From Acidibrevibacterium fodinaquatile (lineage in GTDB: Bacteria > Pseudomonadota > Alphaproteobacteria > Acetobacterales > Acetobacteraceae): a DNA stretch of 64,000 nucleotides. The translations under genes and the position numbers were made by a program. Positions 29,118 to 38,201 of this stretch are shown here, one piece after another. The notes beneath the pieces are model-generated. The model saw nothing but the letters and a program-made list of their open reading frames with translations, was not told the origin of the DNA and did not search any database. Location of the stretch: contig NZ_CP029176.1 in assembly GCF_003352165.1 (NCBI RefSeq), positions 2,418,001 to 2,482,000 of the forward strand, given 5' to 3'. Position 1 is the stretch's first letter; each line of letters begins with the position of its first letter.

Positions 29118-30428
29118 TTACCTTGGGGTTAACAGCGCGGTAGATTTTGCCGGGTCGTGGCCGAGCGCCCGAGTCGGGGGCTGCCCCCAGACCACCCTTC
29201 CCTGCGCCCCACAGGCCGGGCAGAGCGGCTGCCAGGCGGCCAAGTGGACGGCGCAGGCATCACAATGCCAGGTGGGATCGGGCTCGGCCGCCGCTGCCTG
29301 CCGCAGCGCCAATGACAGGGCCTCGTTGGCGGCGGCCCGGTATTCCTCGTTGGTGGCCTCGCGCTCGGCGATGTCAGCGAGCAGCAAGAAAACGCGGCGC
29401 TGGCGCAAGGTCGCGCGCGCGGCTTCGGCGTGATGCCGTGCCTGACCAATCAGCCCCGCATCGAGCGCCACGCGGGCGAGGAGGAGATGACTTTCGGCAT
29501 CATCCGCCCGCCCCGCGACCAGTGTTTCGGCGGCGCGCAGCCGGGCCATCGCGTCCGCCAGCGGCGCGAGCGCGAACGCCGCGAGATCGGGATGCGGGTT
29601 GGCCGCCCACGCGGTGCGCAACACCCGCATGACGGCCCGCTCCTTGCCGGCCGCGCGCAACCGTTCGGCATAGGCGAGAGCGGCGGGGGTGAGCCTGGGA
29701 TCATCCTGAAAGGCACGGCGGGCAAGGCGTAGTGCGGCGGCGGGATCGGGCTCGGCGATCGCGGCGGCGGCGGCGTAAGCCGCGCGTGGCGCATCCGGCC
29801 CGGCCAGAGCCAGGGCCTCCGCCCAGGCGCCGCGGCGGAGCGCTATCGCCAAACGCTCGCGCCGCAGCCACGCCGCCCCAGGAAACGCGGCTTCAGCGCG
29901 CCGCGCGAGCTGCGCCGCCGCCTCCCAATCCTCCCGTCCGGCGGCCTGCTGAAACAAGCCACGCAGCCCAAGGAAACTCGCCTCGCGATGCCGCGCCAAG
30001 GTCTCGAACAGAGCCGCCGCCTCGGCATCCTGGCCGGCCTGGCGCGCGGCATAAGCGGCGAGCAGCAGGGTTTGCGGGGTATCGCCGAGCCCGCGCCGCG
30101 CCCGCTCGCTCTCGACCCGCGCCGCGGCACCTTCGCCGGCCGCGAGCGCCACCAGCGCCCGCGTCACCGCCCTCTCGCCGCGCCGCCGCGCCCGCGCCTG
30201 CCGCCAGCGCCGCCAGTGACGCGGTAAAAAAAGGAGACGGAGGATGAGCCGCACGACGCCATAGGCCAGCGCGAGCGCGATGACGAGCAAGATCGCCGCC
30301 GCCGCCCCCGAGGTTTCGATCGTCCAACCACCGATCTCGAGATTCACGACGCGCGGCAGGGCGAAAAAACCGAGGGTGAGGAGAACCGTTGCCGCGGCCG
30401 CGAGCAACAGGAACAGAACGCGCCGCAT
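29118..30428 (-). CDS. hemY: HemY-family TPR membrane protein with zinc-ribbon tail
   Basis: A 436-residue protein of the proteobacterial HemY family (unrelated to protoporphyrinogen oxidase HemY). Two transmembrane helices (about 5-25 and 42-62) are followed by TPR-like helical repeats. The C-terminus has two CxxC pairs, WHCDACAVHLAAW and PLCPACGAQG, forming a rubredoxin or zinc-ribbon-like unit. The gene is regularly found with hemC and hemD and is thought to help tetrapyrrole synthesis, but the role is not settled. Its ATG shares a base with the stop of the Mic60 gene. Confidence 0.8.
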   Translation of the reverse strand: MRRVLFLLLAAAATVLLTLGFFALPRVVNLEIGGWTIETSGAAAAILLVIALALAYGVVRLILRLLFLPRHWRRWRQARARRRGERAVTRALVALAAGEGAAARVESERARRGLGDTPQTLLLAAYAARQAGQDAEAAALFETLARHREASFLGLRGLFQQAAGREDWEAAAQLARRAEAAFPGAAWLRRERLAIALRRGAWAEALALAGPDAPRAAYAAAAAIAEPDPAAALRLARRAFQDDPRLTPAALAYAERLRAAGKERAVMRVLRTAWAANPHPDLAAFALAPLADAMARLRAAETLVAGRADDAESHLLLARVALDAGLIGQARHHAEAARATLRQRRVFLLLADIAEREATNEEYRAAANEALSLALRQAAAAEPDPTWHCDACAVHLAAWQPLCPACGAQGRVVWGQPPTRALGHDPAKSTALLTPR

Positions 30429-31438
30429 CAACGCGCCGCCAGGAGATCGGCGAGCGCGCGGCGCGCGGCGAGGAGGCTTTCGGCGTTCTGCCGCCATGGC
30501 GCGAGCGCCGCCGCCGGCGCGCCCTCGATCGGCGCCAGGGCAGCGAGCGCACCCGCGAGATCATCGTTGGCGAGCGCAGCTTCCGCCATTGCCAACTGGG
30601 CGGCAAGCCTGTCGCCAATCAGTACCTGGTCGCCGCGCCGCACCGTCACCGCAGCGCCAAGCCAATCCATCAGCCGCGCGCCCAATCCAGGTGGTGGGTT
30701 GGCGGCACGGGCGGCGGCGGCGGCGGCGGAAAACGTTGCGCGCAGGGAGGCAAGCGTCGGCGGCGGCGTCGCGGCGAAGCGCGCCAGCGCCGGCGGCGCG
30801 CCCGGCAGATCGCCGAGCGGCTGACCCGCGGCGAGCGCATTTTCCGCCTCGTGCAAGCGCACGAGGCGCGTCGTCTGGTCGGCGACGCTCGCGATCTGGC
30901 GCGCGACCGCGCCATCATTTTGCGCCAAGGTATCGAGCCGGGCTTCGTCGTCACGCAAGCGCGCCAGCAGCGCCGCAGCATCGATCGCGGCCGCGCCCTG
31001 CTTTGCTTGCGCGAGGTCGGCTTGCTGCTTGGCCAAGCTCGCGAGCCGCGCCTCATCCTCCGCCAGCCGCTGCACGAGTGCCGCCGTGTCCCCCCCTCCC
31101 GCCGGCGCCTGTTCGAGCGCTGCGAGACGTTTGGCGGTCTCCTCGAGCCGGGCCTCGAGCGGCGCGAGATCGACCTCCCCACCCGATGCGGCCGGCCGCG
31201 CCGCCACCTCGTGCTCGAGGGCGGCAAGGCGCGCCTCCGTGGCATAAGGCGGAAACCGCCAGAGATAGGCGAGGCCACCGGCGAGCAATACGAGGTCGAG
31301 CAGCACCAAAAGCGGCAACAGCGACGTCGTCCGGGCGACCGGCCGGGCAGCGTCGGCCGCCTGCACCGCGGGCGCGGTTTCGGCTTCGGCAGCGGCCTCG
31401 GTGGCGGGCGGCGACGCGGGGATGGGATCTTCGGTCAT
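30428..31438 (-). CDS. Mitofilin/Mic60-like membrane protein
   Basis: A 336-residue protein with a proline/alanine-rich N-terminus, one transmembrane helix (SLLPLLVLLDLVLLAGGLAYLW), a long coiled coil (about 75-190, rich in A, L, E, R) and a C-terminal region with the mitofilin-like DRLAAQLAMAEAALANDDLA segment. Bacterial Mic60 in alphaproteobacteria shapes the inner membrane into invaginations and is the ancestor of the mitochondrial cristae protein. Its location between hemD and hemY is the expected one. The start overlaps the hemD stop (ATGA). Confidence 0.78.
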   Translation of the reverse strand: MTEDPIPASPPATEAAAEAETAPAVQAADAARPVARTTSLLPLLVLLDLVLLAGGLAYLWRFPPYATEARLAALEHEVAARPAASGGEVDLAPLEARLEETAKRLAALEQAPAGGGDTAALVQRLAEDEARLASLAKQQADLAQAKQGAAAIDAAALLARLRDDEARLDTLAQNDGAVARQIASVADQTTRLVRLHEAENALAAGQPLGDLPGAPPALARFAATPPPTLASLRATFSAAAAAARAANPPPGLGARLMDWLGAAVTVRRGDQVLIGDRLAAQLAMAEAALANDDLAGALAALAPIEGAPAAALAPWRQNAESLLAARRALADLLAAR

Positions 31439-32211
31439 GGCAAGAGCGCCAGCAAAGCCTCCTGATCGGGATGATGAGCCTCGCGTACCTCCCGCCACGG
31501 CAAAGGGCGGAGTTCGGCGGCGGTGGCGGCACTGATCGCCAGCGCGACAAGTGCTTCGAGCCGATCGGCCATCCCCTCCGCCTCCACCAGACGCCGGAAC
31601 ACCCGCGCCGTCTCGGCAGAGAAAAATAGCCCGGCCCGCACTGTTGGTCCCTCCGACGACGGTCTCGATAACGATTCCGCCGGCGCCGTGAGGGCCGCGC
31701 GGGCGGCAGCCGGCAAGGAAGCCGCCGCCACCGTGGTATAGACCGCCCGGCGCAGAACGCGAAACCCCTGGGCGGTGAGCGCCGCCTCGAGAGCGGCACC
31801 TTGCCCCTCACCGACCGCGAGCAGCAGCGGCTTGCCGGCAGGGTCGAGCGTCGCGCCGGCGAGGGCGGCAAGCCGCGCCGCATCCGCCGCCGCGCTCGCG
31901 ACCGCGCCATGGCCGGCGCGGCGGGCACGCGCGGCCGTTGCGTTCCCGACCGCAAGCAGGCGGAGCTGCCGATGGGTCGCCGGCAGGTGATCGACGGCGT
32001 TGCCGCTCCCGACCAAAATCGCCTGCAGCGCGCCGGGCGGCGGCAGATCGGCCGGGCATGGTAAAATTGTCAGGAGCGGGGCGATCACCGGCGTATAGCC
32101 GCGGCTGGTGAGGAGAGCCGCCGTCGCCAGCGCGGCCGGCAGCGGCCGGGTGACGAGAACGCCGCCGCCCTCCGCTCGCGTCGGCGCGGCCGGGCGGGCG
32201 TGGTCAGGCAA
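31435..32211 (-). CDS. hemD: Uroporphyrinogen-III synthase
   Basis: Cyclises hydroxymethylbilane to uroporphyrinogen III with inversion of ring D. It is a fast-changing family: recognition rests on VLVTRPLPAALATAALL at the start, VGSGNAVDHL and LLAVGNATAARARRAGH, FFSAETARVF and the place directly after hemC. No ATG or GTG fits the N-terminus; a TTG at 32211, overlapping the hemC end, is the best start and gives 258 residues. The coding sequence is unusually alanine-rich. Confidence 0.85.
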   Translation of the reverse strand: MPDHARPAAPTRAEGGGVLVTRPLPAALATAALLTSRGYTPVIAPLLTILPCPADLPPPGALQAILVGSGNAVDHLPATHRQLRLLAVGNATAARARRAGHGAVASAAADAARLAALAGATLDPAGKPLLLAVGEGQGAALEAALTAQGFRVLRRAVYTTVAAASLPAAARAALTAPAESLSRPSSEGPTVRAGLFFSAETARVFRRLVEAEGMADRLEALVALAISAATAAELRPLPWREVREAHHPDQEALLALLP

Positions 32212-33208
32212 AGATATCGGCGGGGCTGTCTGCGCGGAGGCTCGTGCCAAGTTCGGTGCCGAGCCGCGCCGCTTCCCCGACCTCGCCGACGATCTCGCGC
32301 TTGAGCAGGAAACTGCCATCGGCGCGCGCGACGAGGCCGGTCAGATGCAGCCGCTGATCCGGCAAAACCCGCGCATAGCCGCCGATCGGCGTGCGGCAGG
32401 AGCCATCGAGACAAGCGAGCAGCGCCCGCTCGGCGGTGGCGACCGCCTTGGCCTCGGGATCCTCGATGCCGGCGAGGAGATCGAGCAGTTCCGCATCATC
32501 GGCGCGGGCGGTGATGCCGATGATCCCCTGCCCCGCCGCCGGCACCATGATTGCCGGGTCGAGAACCAGCTTCGGCACCTCGGCGAGCCCGACCCGGCGC
32601 AGCCCGGCAAGCGCGAGCAGGCTCGCGTCACACGCCCCCGCCGCGAGTTTGTCGAGCCGGGTCTGGACATTGCCGCGCAGCGTCACGATGCGAAGATCGG
32701 GCCGCGCGTGCAGCAACTGCGCCTGACGCCGCACCGAGGAGGTGCCGATCACCGCCCCTTGCGGCAGCGCGGCATAGGGATCCTCGGGTTCGCCGGCGGC
32801 ACAGCCGGCGCCGAGGAGCAGCGCATCGCGCGCATCCTCGCGCCGCAAGGTGCAAGCGAGCACGATATTCGGCGGCAAAGCGGTTTCCAGGTCCTTGAGG
32901 CTGTGGACGGCGAAATCGATCCGCCCGTCCGCCAGCGCCTCATGGATTTCCTTGGCGAACAACCCCTTGCCGCCGATCTCGGCCAACCGCCGATCTTGCA
33001 CCAGATCGCCGGTGGTGCGGATCGCATGCTCCTCGAACACATTCATGCTGCGCAGCACCGGGCAGAAATGGCGTAGCAGCGCGAGGAACGACCGGGTCTG
33101 CGCCAGCGCCAGCGGCGAGGCACGGGTGCCGACGCGCAGCGGCAATTCGCGCGCGTGTGGCTTGACGCGCGGGTGATGCCCGGCGCTATGGGAGGGGGCA
33201 AGGTCCAT
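32204..33208 (-). CDS. hemC: Porphobilinogen deaminase (hydroxymethylbilane synthase)
   Basis: A 334-residue enzyme that joins four porphobilinogens. Family segments are RVGTRASPLALAQT, KGLFAKEIHEALADGRIDFA, GSSVRRQAQLLHARPDL and the cofactor-binding cysteine in LDGSCRTPIGGYA. The product is of normal length with a short N-terminal extension. It begins the hemC-hemD-Mic60-hemY operon and is divergent from tsaD with 43 bp between the starts. Confidence 0.96.
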   Translation of the reverse strand: MDLAPSHSAGHHPRVKPHARELPLRVGTRASPLALAQTRSFLALLRHFCPVLRSMNVFEEHAIRTTGDLVQDRRLAEIGGKGLFAKEIHEALADGRIDFAVHSLKDLETALPPNIVLACTLRREDARDALLLGAGCAAGEPEDPYAALPQGAVIGTSSVRRQAQLLHARPDLRIVTLRGNVQTRLDKLAAGACDASLLALAGLRRVGLAEVPKLVLDPAIMVPAAGQGIIGITARADDAELLDLLAGIEDPEAKAVATAERALLACLDGSCRTPIGGYARVLPDQRLHLTGLVARADGSFLLKREIVGEVGEAARLGTELGTSLRADSPADIFA

Positions 33209-33251
33209 CGGGCTCTCCTAAAACCGGAGCGCTAGAAAGGAAAGCACTGAC

Positions 33252-34361
33252 ATGCAAATCGGCCATCCCGAAATCAAAGACCGGCTGGTCGCCGGCGCGG
33301 TGCTCGGGATCGAGAGTTCCTGCGACGAAACCGCGGTCGCGCTGCTCGCGGGTGACGGCCGCATTCTCGCCGAAACCGTCCACAGCCAGACCGGCGCGCA
33401 CGCCGCCTTCGGCGGGGTCGTCCCGGAGGTTGCGGCGCGCGCCCATCTCACCCATCTCGCGCCGCTCACCGAGGCGGTGCTCGCCGAGGCGGGCGTCGAC
33501 GAAACCGCGATCGCGGCGATCGCGGCGACCTCGGGGCCGGGGCTGATCGGCGGGCTGATCGTCGGCGCGAATTTCGGCAAGGGCCTCGCGCTCGCCTGGG
33601 GCAAACCATTTCTTCCGATCAATCATCTCGAAGCCCATGCGCTGACCGCGCGGCTCCCCGGCCTCGCCGAGGGCGGGCTCGCCTTTCCCTATCTCTTGCT
33701 TCTGGTCTCGGGCGGGCATTGCCAGTTCGTCGCGGTGGAGGGGCTCGGGCGTTATCGCGTGCTCGGGCGCACCCTCGATGACGCAGCCGGCGAGGCCTTC
33801 GACAAGGCGGCGAAGCTGCTCGGCCTCGCCTGGCCGGGCGGGCCGGCGCTCGAGCGCCTGGCGGCCGAGGGCGACCCGCGCGCGATGGCGCTGCCGCGCC
33901 CGCTGCTCGGCCGCGCCGGCTGCGATTTCAGTTTTTCCGGCCTCAAAACCGCGCTCGCGCAGGCCGTCGCCGGGTTCCCGCCGGGCCCCTTGCCGCGCAC
34001 CGCCGCCGCCGATCTTGCCGCGAGTTTTCAAGCGGCGGTCACCGACGTGCTCGCCGATCGCACCGATCACGCCCTCGCCCTCTTTCGTGCCCGCCATCCC
34101 GGCGCGGCGAGCCTGGTCATCGGCGGCGGGGTCGCGGCCAATCAGGCGATCCGCGCCGCGCTCACCACGATCGCCGCGCGGCAGGGGTTTCGCCTGATCG
34201 CGCCGCCGCTTCGGCTCTGCACCGACAATGCGGTGATGGTCGCCTGGGCAGGGATCGAGCGGCTGCGAGCCGGCGCGCTCGGCGATCTCGCGCACGCGCC
34301 ACGCCCGCGCTGGCCACTGGATGCGCCCGACATGGCGCTCACGCCAACCCCGGTCGCCTGA
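33252..34361 (+). CDS. tsaD: tRNA N6-threonylcarbamoyladenosine transferase TsaD
   Basis: A 369-residue ASKHA-family protein that moves threonylcarbamoyl to adenosine 37 of ANN-reading tRNAs. The nucleotide-binding opening GIESSCDETAVALLAG, the metal-binding HLTHLAPL motif, PGLIGGLIVGANFGKGLA and LVSGGHCQFVAV are all present, as is GGGVAANQAIR. The start at 33252 is in normal place. It is the first gene of a three-gene unit with rlmJ and gpsA. Confidence 0.97.
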   Translation: MQIGHPEIKDRLVAGAVLGIESSCDETAVALLAGDGRILAETVHSQTGAHAAFGGVVPEVAARAHLTHLAPLTEAVLAEAGVDETAIAAIAATSGPGLIGGLIVGANFGKGLALAWGKPFLPINHLEAHALTARLPGLAEGGLAFPYLLLLVSGGHCQFVAVEGLGRYRVLGRTLDDAAGEAFDKAAKLLGLAWPGGPALERLAAEGDPRAMALPRPLLGRAGCDFSFSGLKTALAQAVAGFPPGPLPRTAAADLAASFQAAVTDVLADRTDHALALFRARHPGAASLVIGGGVAANQAIRAALTTIAARQGFRLIAPPLRLCTDNAVMVAWAGIERLRAGALGDLAHAPRPRWPLDAPDMALTPTPVA

Positions 34362-35191
34362 TGAATTACCGCCATGCCTTCCACGCCGGCAATTTCGCCG
34401 ATTGCGTCAAGCACGCGCTGCTGGTGTGGCTGGTGCGCGCCTTGCAGCGCAAGGACAAACCAGCATTTTTTCTCGATACCCACGCCGGCCGCGGCCGCTA
34501 TGACCTCGAAAGCGCCGAGGCGAGGCGCACCGGCGAGTGGCGCGACGGCATCGCCCGCCTGCGCGCCGCCCCCGACCCGGTGCTCGGCGATTATCTCGGC
34601 GTTGTCGAACAGCTCGGCCTCTATCCCGGCTCGCCGCTATTGATCCGGGCCTTGATGCGCGCGGGCGACCGGCTCGCCTGCTGCGAATGGCATGCCGAGG
34701 AAGCGGCGGCGCTCAAGCGGCTTTTTGCCGGCGATCCCGCGGTTGCCGTCCATCGGCGCGACGGCTGGGAAGCGCTCGGCGCCTTGCTGCCGCCGCCCGA
34801 ACGGCGTGGCCTTACCCTCATCGACCCGCCTTTCGAGGCCGAGGACGAGTTTGAGCGCCTCGCCGACGGTCTCCGCCGCGCCCATCGCCGGTTCGCGACC
34901 GGCGTGCTTGCCGCCTGGTATCCGATCAAATCGCGCGCCCGCGTGCGGCAAATCCACGCTCTGCTGCGCGAAAGCGGTTTCGCCGACGCGCTGGCAGCCG
35001 AACTCTGCCGGCGCGCGCCGCGCGACCCGGCGATGCTCAACGGCTGCGGCGTCATCATCGTCAACCCGCCTTTCGGGTTCGCCGAGGCGGCGACGGCGCT
35101 GCTGCGCGCCTTGCATGACCGGCTGGCGGAGGACGAAGGCAGTTTTCACCGCGTGCTGCCGCTTGCCAGCGCTGTGACGGCCGTGCCATGA
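34361..35191 (+). CDS. rlmJ: 23S rRNA adenine-2030 N6-methyltransferase
   Basis: A 276-residue methyltransferase that modifies A2030 of 23S rRNA. The start MNYRHAFHAGNFADCVKH is diagnostic of RlmJ. The catalytic DPPF motif is in LIDPPFEAEDEFERLADGL, and TGVLAAWYPIK and GCGVIIVNPPFGF follow. Its ATG shares one base with the tsaD stop and its stop overlaps the gpsA start, so all three are translationally coupled. Confidence 0.95.
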   Translation: MNYRHAFHAGNFADCVKHALLVWLVRALQRKDKPAFFLDTHAGRGRYDLESAEARRTGEWRDGIARLRAAPDPVLGDYLGVVEQLGLYPGSPLLIRALMRAGDRLACCEWHAEEAAALKRLFAGDPAVAVHRRDGWEALGALLPPPERRGLTLIDPPFEAEDEFERLADGLRRAHRRFATGVLAAWYPIKSRARVRQIHALLRESGFADALAAELCRRAPRDPAMLNGCGVIIVNPPFGFAEAATALLRALHDRLAEDEGSFHRVLPLASAVTAVP

Positions 35192-36153
35192 GCCGGGTCG
35201 CGGTCATCGGCGCCGGCGCCTGGGGAACCGCACTCGCCGCCCAAGCGGCACGCGCCGGCAACGACGTCACGCTCTGGGCGCGCGAGCCGACGCGTGCCCG
35301 CGCCATCGCAAAGACGCGGGAAAATCCGCGTCTTCCCGGCATTGCCCTCGACCCCGCCATCACCGTCACCGCCGATCTTTCGGCGATCACCGCCGATCTC
35401 TTCCTGCTCGCCGTGCCGGTGCAGCATCTTCGCGCCGTCGCGCAGGGCGTGCCAGCGGGCCCGGCGGTGATCTGCGCCAAGGGGATAGAGGCGTCGAGCC
35501 TGCTGTTACCCTCGGAAATGCTGGCCGAACTCGCGCCGGCGCGGCCGCTCGCGGTGCTGAGCGGGCCGAATTTCGCGGCCGAGATCGCGCGCGGCCTTCC
35601 CGCCGCCGCCGTCATCGCCGCGCGCGAGGCCTCGCTTCGCCTCTCGGTCATGGCAAGGCTCGCAAGCGATCAATTCCGCCTCTACGGCAATGACGATCCG
35701 ATCGGCGCCGAACTCGGGGGGGCGGCGAAAAACGTCATCGCCATCGCCGCCGGCGCGGTGATCGGCGCGGGGTTGGGCGAAAACGCCCGTGCCGCGCTGA
35801 TCACACGGGGGCTCGCGGAAATGGCGCGGCTGGCGCGAGCGCTCGGCGGCAAGCCGGAGACCATGACCGGGCTTTCCGGCCTCGGCGATCTCGTGCTCAC
35901 CGCGACCGGCCCGATGAGCCGCAATTTCAGCCTCGGCCTCGCGCTCGGCCGGGGCGAAGCTCTTGCCGCCGTGCTTGCCCATCAACGCGGCGTCACCGAA
36001 GGCGTCGCGACCGCTCCGGCGCTGGTCGCGCGCGCGGCGAAAGCCGGCTGCGAAGTGCCGATCTGCGCCGCCGTCGCCGCGGTGCTCGCCGGGCAAGCCA
36101 GCCTCCGCGCCGCGATGATGGCATTGCTTGCGCGGCCACTGCGGGATGAGTGA
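35188..36153 (+). CDS. gpsA: Glycerol-3-phosphate dehydrogenase (NAD(P)+)
   Basis: A 321-residue enzyme that reduces dihydroxyacetone phosphate to glycerol-3-phosphate for phospholipid synthesis. The dinucleotide-binding motif GAGAWGTALA is at the N-terminus. LSGPNFAAEIARGLP, the catalytic lysine in GGAAKNVIAIAAG, and GLSGLGDLVLTATG follow. Length is normal. It ends the tsaD-rlmJ-gpsA unit; a terminator-like repeat lies just after. Confidence 0.97.
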   Translation: MSRVAVIGAGAWGTALAAQAARAGNDVTLWAREPTRARAIAKTRENPRLPGIALDPAITVTADLSAITADLFLLAVPVQHLRAVAQGVPAGPAVICAKGIEASSLLLPSEMLAELAPARPLAVLSGPNFAAEIARGLPAAAVIAAREASLRLSVMARLASDQFRLYGNDDPIGAELGGAAKNVIAIAAGAVIGAGLGENARAALITRGLAEMARLARALGGKPETMTGLSGLGDLVLTATGPMSRNFSLGLALGRGEALAAVLAHQRGVTEGVATAPALVARAAKAGCEVPICAAVAAVLAGQASLRAAMMALLARPLRDE

Positions 36154-36159
36154 CGGCGA

Positions 36160-36210
36160 GAGAGAAAAATCGTTCGTTTTTAGAAAAAAGAAAAAACTTT
36201 TGTCGGTTGG
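36160..36210 (+). terminator. Terminator-like repeated element, copy B
   Basis: The AT-rich sequence after gpsA (ATCGTTCGTTTTTAGAAAAA and the following A/T runs, then TTTTGTCGGTTGG) closely matches the minus strand of the element at 8171-8232. It lies in the same position relative to the gene that reads towards it. The stem here is weaker than in copy A. Confidence 0.45.
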
Positions 36211-36249
36211 GCGGCGCTGGCAGCGCCGCCCGCCGGGAAGCCGAGAGCG

Positions 36250-37254
36250 TTATTTCTGGGCGAAAGCCTTGTCCCAGACGGCGTGAGTGGTTGCGCCCTC
36301 GGGGCGTTTGGAGATCACCGGATCGGATTTGCCGGCGAGCAGTTCGTCCACCGTGCGCTCATAAGACGCCGGCTCGAGATAGCCGAGGCCATGGCTGCTG
36401 CCGGGAATGAGCTTCGCGACCTCGCTCATCATCGTCGTCTGATGCCGCTCGGTCTGGGCGCCGGTCGTGTCATTGTCGAGCACGATCGCGACCGCCTCCT
36501 TCTGGTGATCCATCGCATACTGCCAGCCCTTCATCGAGCCACGCAGAAACCGCGCCAGGCGATCGACCATTTGTGGATCGCTGAGCTTCGGCTGTAGCGC
36601 GTAAAGCCCGTCTTCGAGGGTCGCAACCCCCTCGGTCTCGTATTTGAACACGACAAGCTGATCAGGCTTCATGCCGGCCTCGATCAATTGCCAGTATTCG
36701 TTATAGGTCATGGTCGAGATGCACGCCGCCTGTTTCTGCAGCAAGGGATCGACGTTGAAACCCTGCTTCAAAACCTTGACATCGGCATTGGGGCCGGAGG
36801 TGGTGTAATTCAGCTTCGCCATCCAGGCGAGAAACGGATATTCGTTGCCGGCGAACCACACGCCGAGCGTCTTACCCTTGAAATCCTTCGGCGTGCGCAC
36901 GCCGCTATCCTTGCGGCAGGTGAGTTCGAGGCCGGATTTCTGGAACACCTGCGCGATATTGACGAGCGGCACACCTTTTTCCCGGGTTGCGAGCGCCGAG
37001 GGCATCCAGTCGACCACGACATCGGCGCCGCCGCCAGCGATCACCTGCGAGGGATTGATGTCCGGGCCACCGGGCTTGATGGTGACGTCGAGATTTTCAT
37101 CCTTGTAAAACCCCTTGGCCTTGGCGACGTAATAGCCGGCGAATTGCGCCTGCGTCACCCATTTGAGCTGCAAGGTCAGCGGATCGGCGGCAAGCGCCGG
37201 GCGCATCATGCTTCCGGCGAGAAAGATGGCGGAAAGCAGCAGTGATCTCTTCAT
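36250..37254 (-). CDS. ABC transporter substrate-binding protein, NMT1/THI5-like
   Basis: A 334-residue periplasmic binding protein with a signal peptide (MKRSLLLSAIFLAGSMMRPALA) and the NMT1-type core: LQLKWVTQAQFAGYYVAKAKGFY, GGGADVVVDWMPSALA, and TLGVWFAGNEYPF. This family binds pyrimidine or thiamin-precursor ligands and related small molecules. It is the distal gene in a minus-strand arm that holds the pyrimidine-degradation enzymes, so a pyrimidine or dihydropyrimidine ligand is the best guess. Confidence 0.87.
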   Translation of the reverse strand: MKRSLLLSAIFLAGSMMRPALAADPLTLQLKWVTQAQFAGYYVAKAKGFYKDENLDVTIKPGGPDINPSQVIAGGGADVVVDWMPSALATREKGVPLVNIAQVFQKSGLELTCRKDSGVRTPKDFKGKTLGVWFAGNEYPFLAWMAKLNYTTSGPNADVKVLKQGFNVDPLLQKQAACISTMTYNEYWQLIEAGMKPDQLVVFKYETEGVATLEDGLYALQPKLSDPQMVDRLARFLRGSMKGWQYAMDHQKEAVAIVLDNDTTGAQTERHQTTMMSEVAKLIPGSSHGLGYLEPASYERTVDELLAGKSDPVISKRPEGATTHAVWDKAFAQK

Positions 37255-37274
37255 TATGTCCCCCTTCGATGCGT

Positions 37275-38201
37275 TTACGATGAGCCGCGAAACGATGGAT
37301 GCCAGAACGTCACGGCACGTTCGAGCAAGGCAAGCGCACCAAAACTCAGCGAGCCGGCCAAGGCCGCGACGGTGATGGTCGCCCAGACCAGATCGAGATT
37401 CATCTTCGCCGCCTCCGTCGAAATGCGAAACCCCATGCCAAGGATCGGGGTTCCGAAAAACTCGGCGACCACCGCGCCGATCAAGGCCAGCGTCGAGTTA
37501 AGCTTGAGCGCCGTGAAAATATGCGGCAGGGCCGCGGGCAAACGGAGCTTCCACAGCGTCGCGGCGTAACTTGCGGCATAGCTTTGCATCAGATCGCGCT
37601 CGATCGCGCCGGCTTCGGCAAGGCCGGCGGTGGTGTTCACCAGCATCGGGAAAAACGTCATCACCACGACGACCGCAGCCTTGGACGGCCATTCGAACCC
37701 GAACCACATCACCATGATCGGCGCGATGCCGACGATCGGCATGGCGCTCACCATGTTTCCCAGCGGCAAAAGCCCACGCTTGAGGAACGGCGAGCGGTCG
37801 ATCGCGAGCGCGACCAGGAAGCCAGCGCCGCAGCCAAGCGCATAGCCGGCGATGACGGCGTGGAGATAGGTCTGCGCGAAATCCTGGGTGAGCAGCGCGA
37901 GATGGATGCCAAATGCGCGCGCGATCGCGCTCGGCGGCGGCAGAAGCACGAAAGGAATTGCCAACCCGAGAACCAGCATCTCCCAGAGCCAGAGCAGGAG
38001 AAGGCCGAACAAGACCGGCGTTGCGAGTCGGGCGAACCATCCCTCGCCACGGGCAAATCCCACCATCGCAAGAAACAGCGCAAAGACCGCGATCACCGCG
38101 AGCGCGAGCGCAGCAGCGGGTATCGCATGCACGACCGCGATCCGCGCAAGCGTTGCCGCAATCAACCCGAGGCCGGCCCAGATCAGCGGCGCCCGAGTCA
38201 T
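37275..38201 (-). CDS. ABC transporter permease (first)
   Basis: A 308-residue inner-membrane protein of the BPD_transp_1/SsuC type with at least seven hydrophobic segments. The cytoplasmic contact loop is QSYAASYAATLWKLRLPAALP (EAA-like), which binds the ATPase. An N-terminal extension holds two additional helices. It overlaps the second permease by four bases. It probably imports the ligand of the neighbouring NMT1-like protein. Confidence 0.87.
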   Translation of the reverse strand: MTRAPLIWAGLGLIAATLARIAVVHAIPAAALALAVIAVFALFLAMVGFARGEGWFARLATPVLFGLLLLWLWEMLVLGLAIPFVLLPPPSAIARAFGIHLALLTQDFAQTYLHAVIAGYALGCGAGFLVALAIDRSPFLKRGLLPLGNMVSAMPIVGIAPIMVMWFGFEWPSKAAVVVVMTFFPMLVNTTAGLAEAGAIERDLMQSYAASYAATLWKLRLPAALPHIFTALKLNSTLALIGAVVAEFFGTPILGMGFRISTEAAKMNLDLVWATITVAALAGSLSFGALALLERAVTFWHPSFRGSS

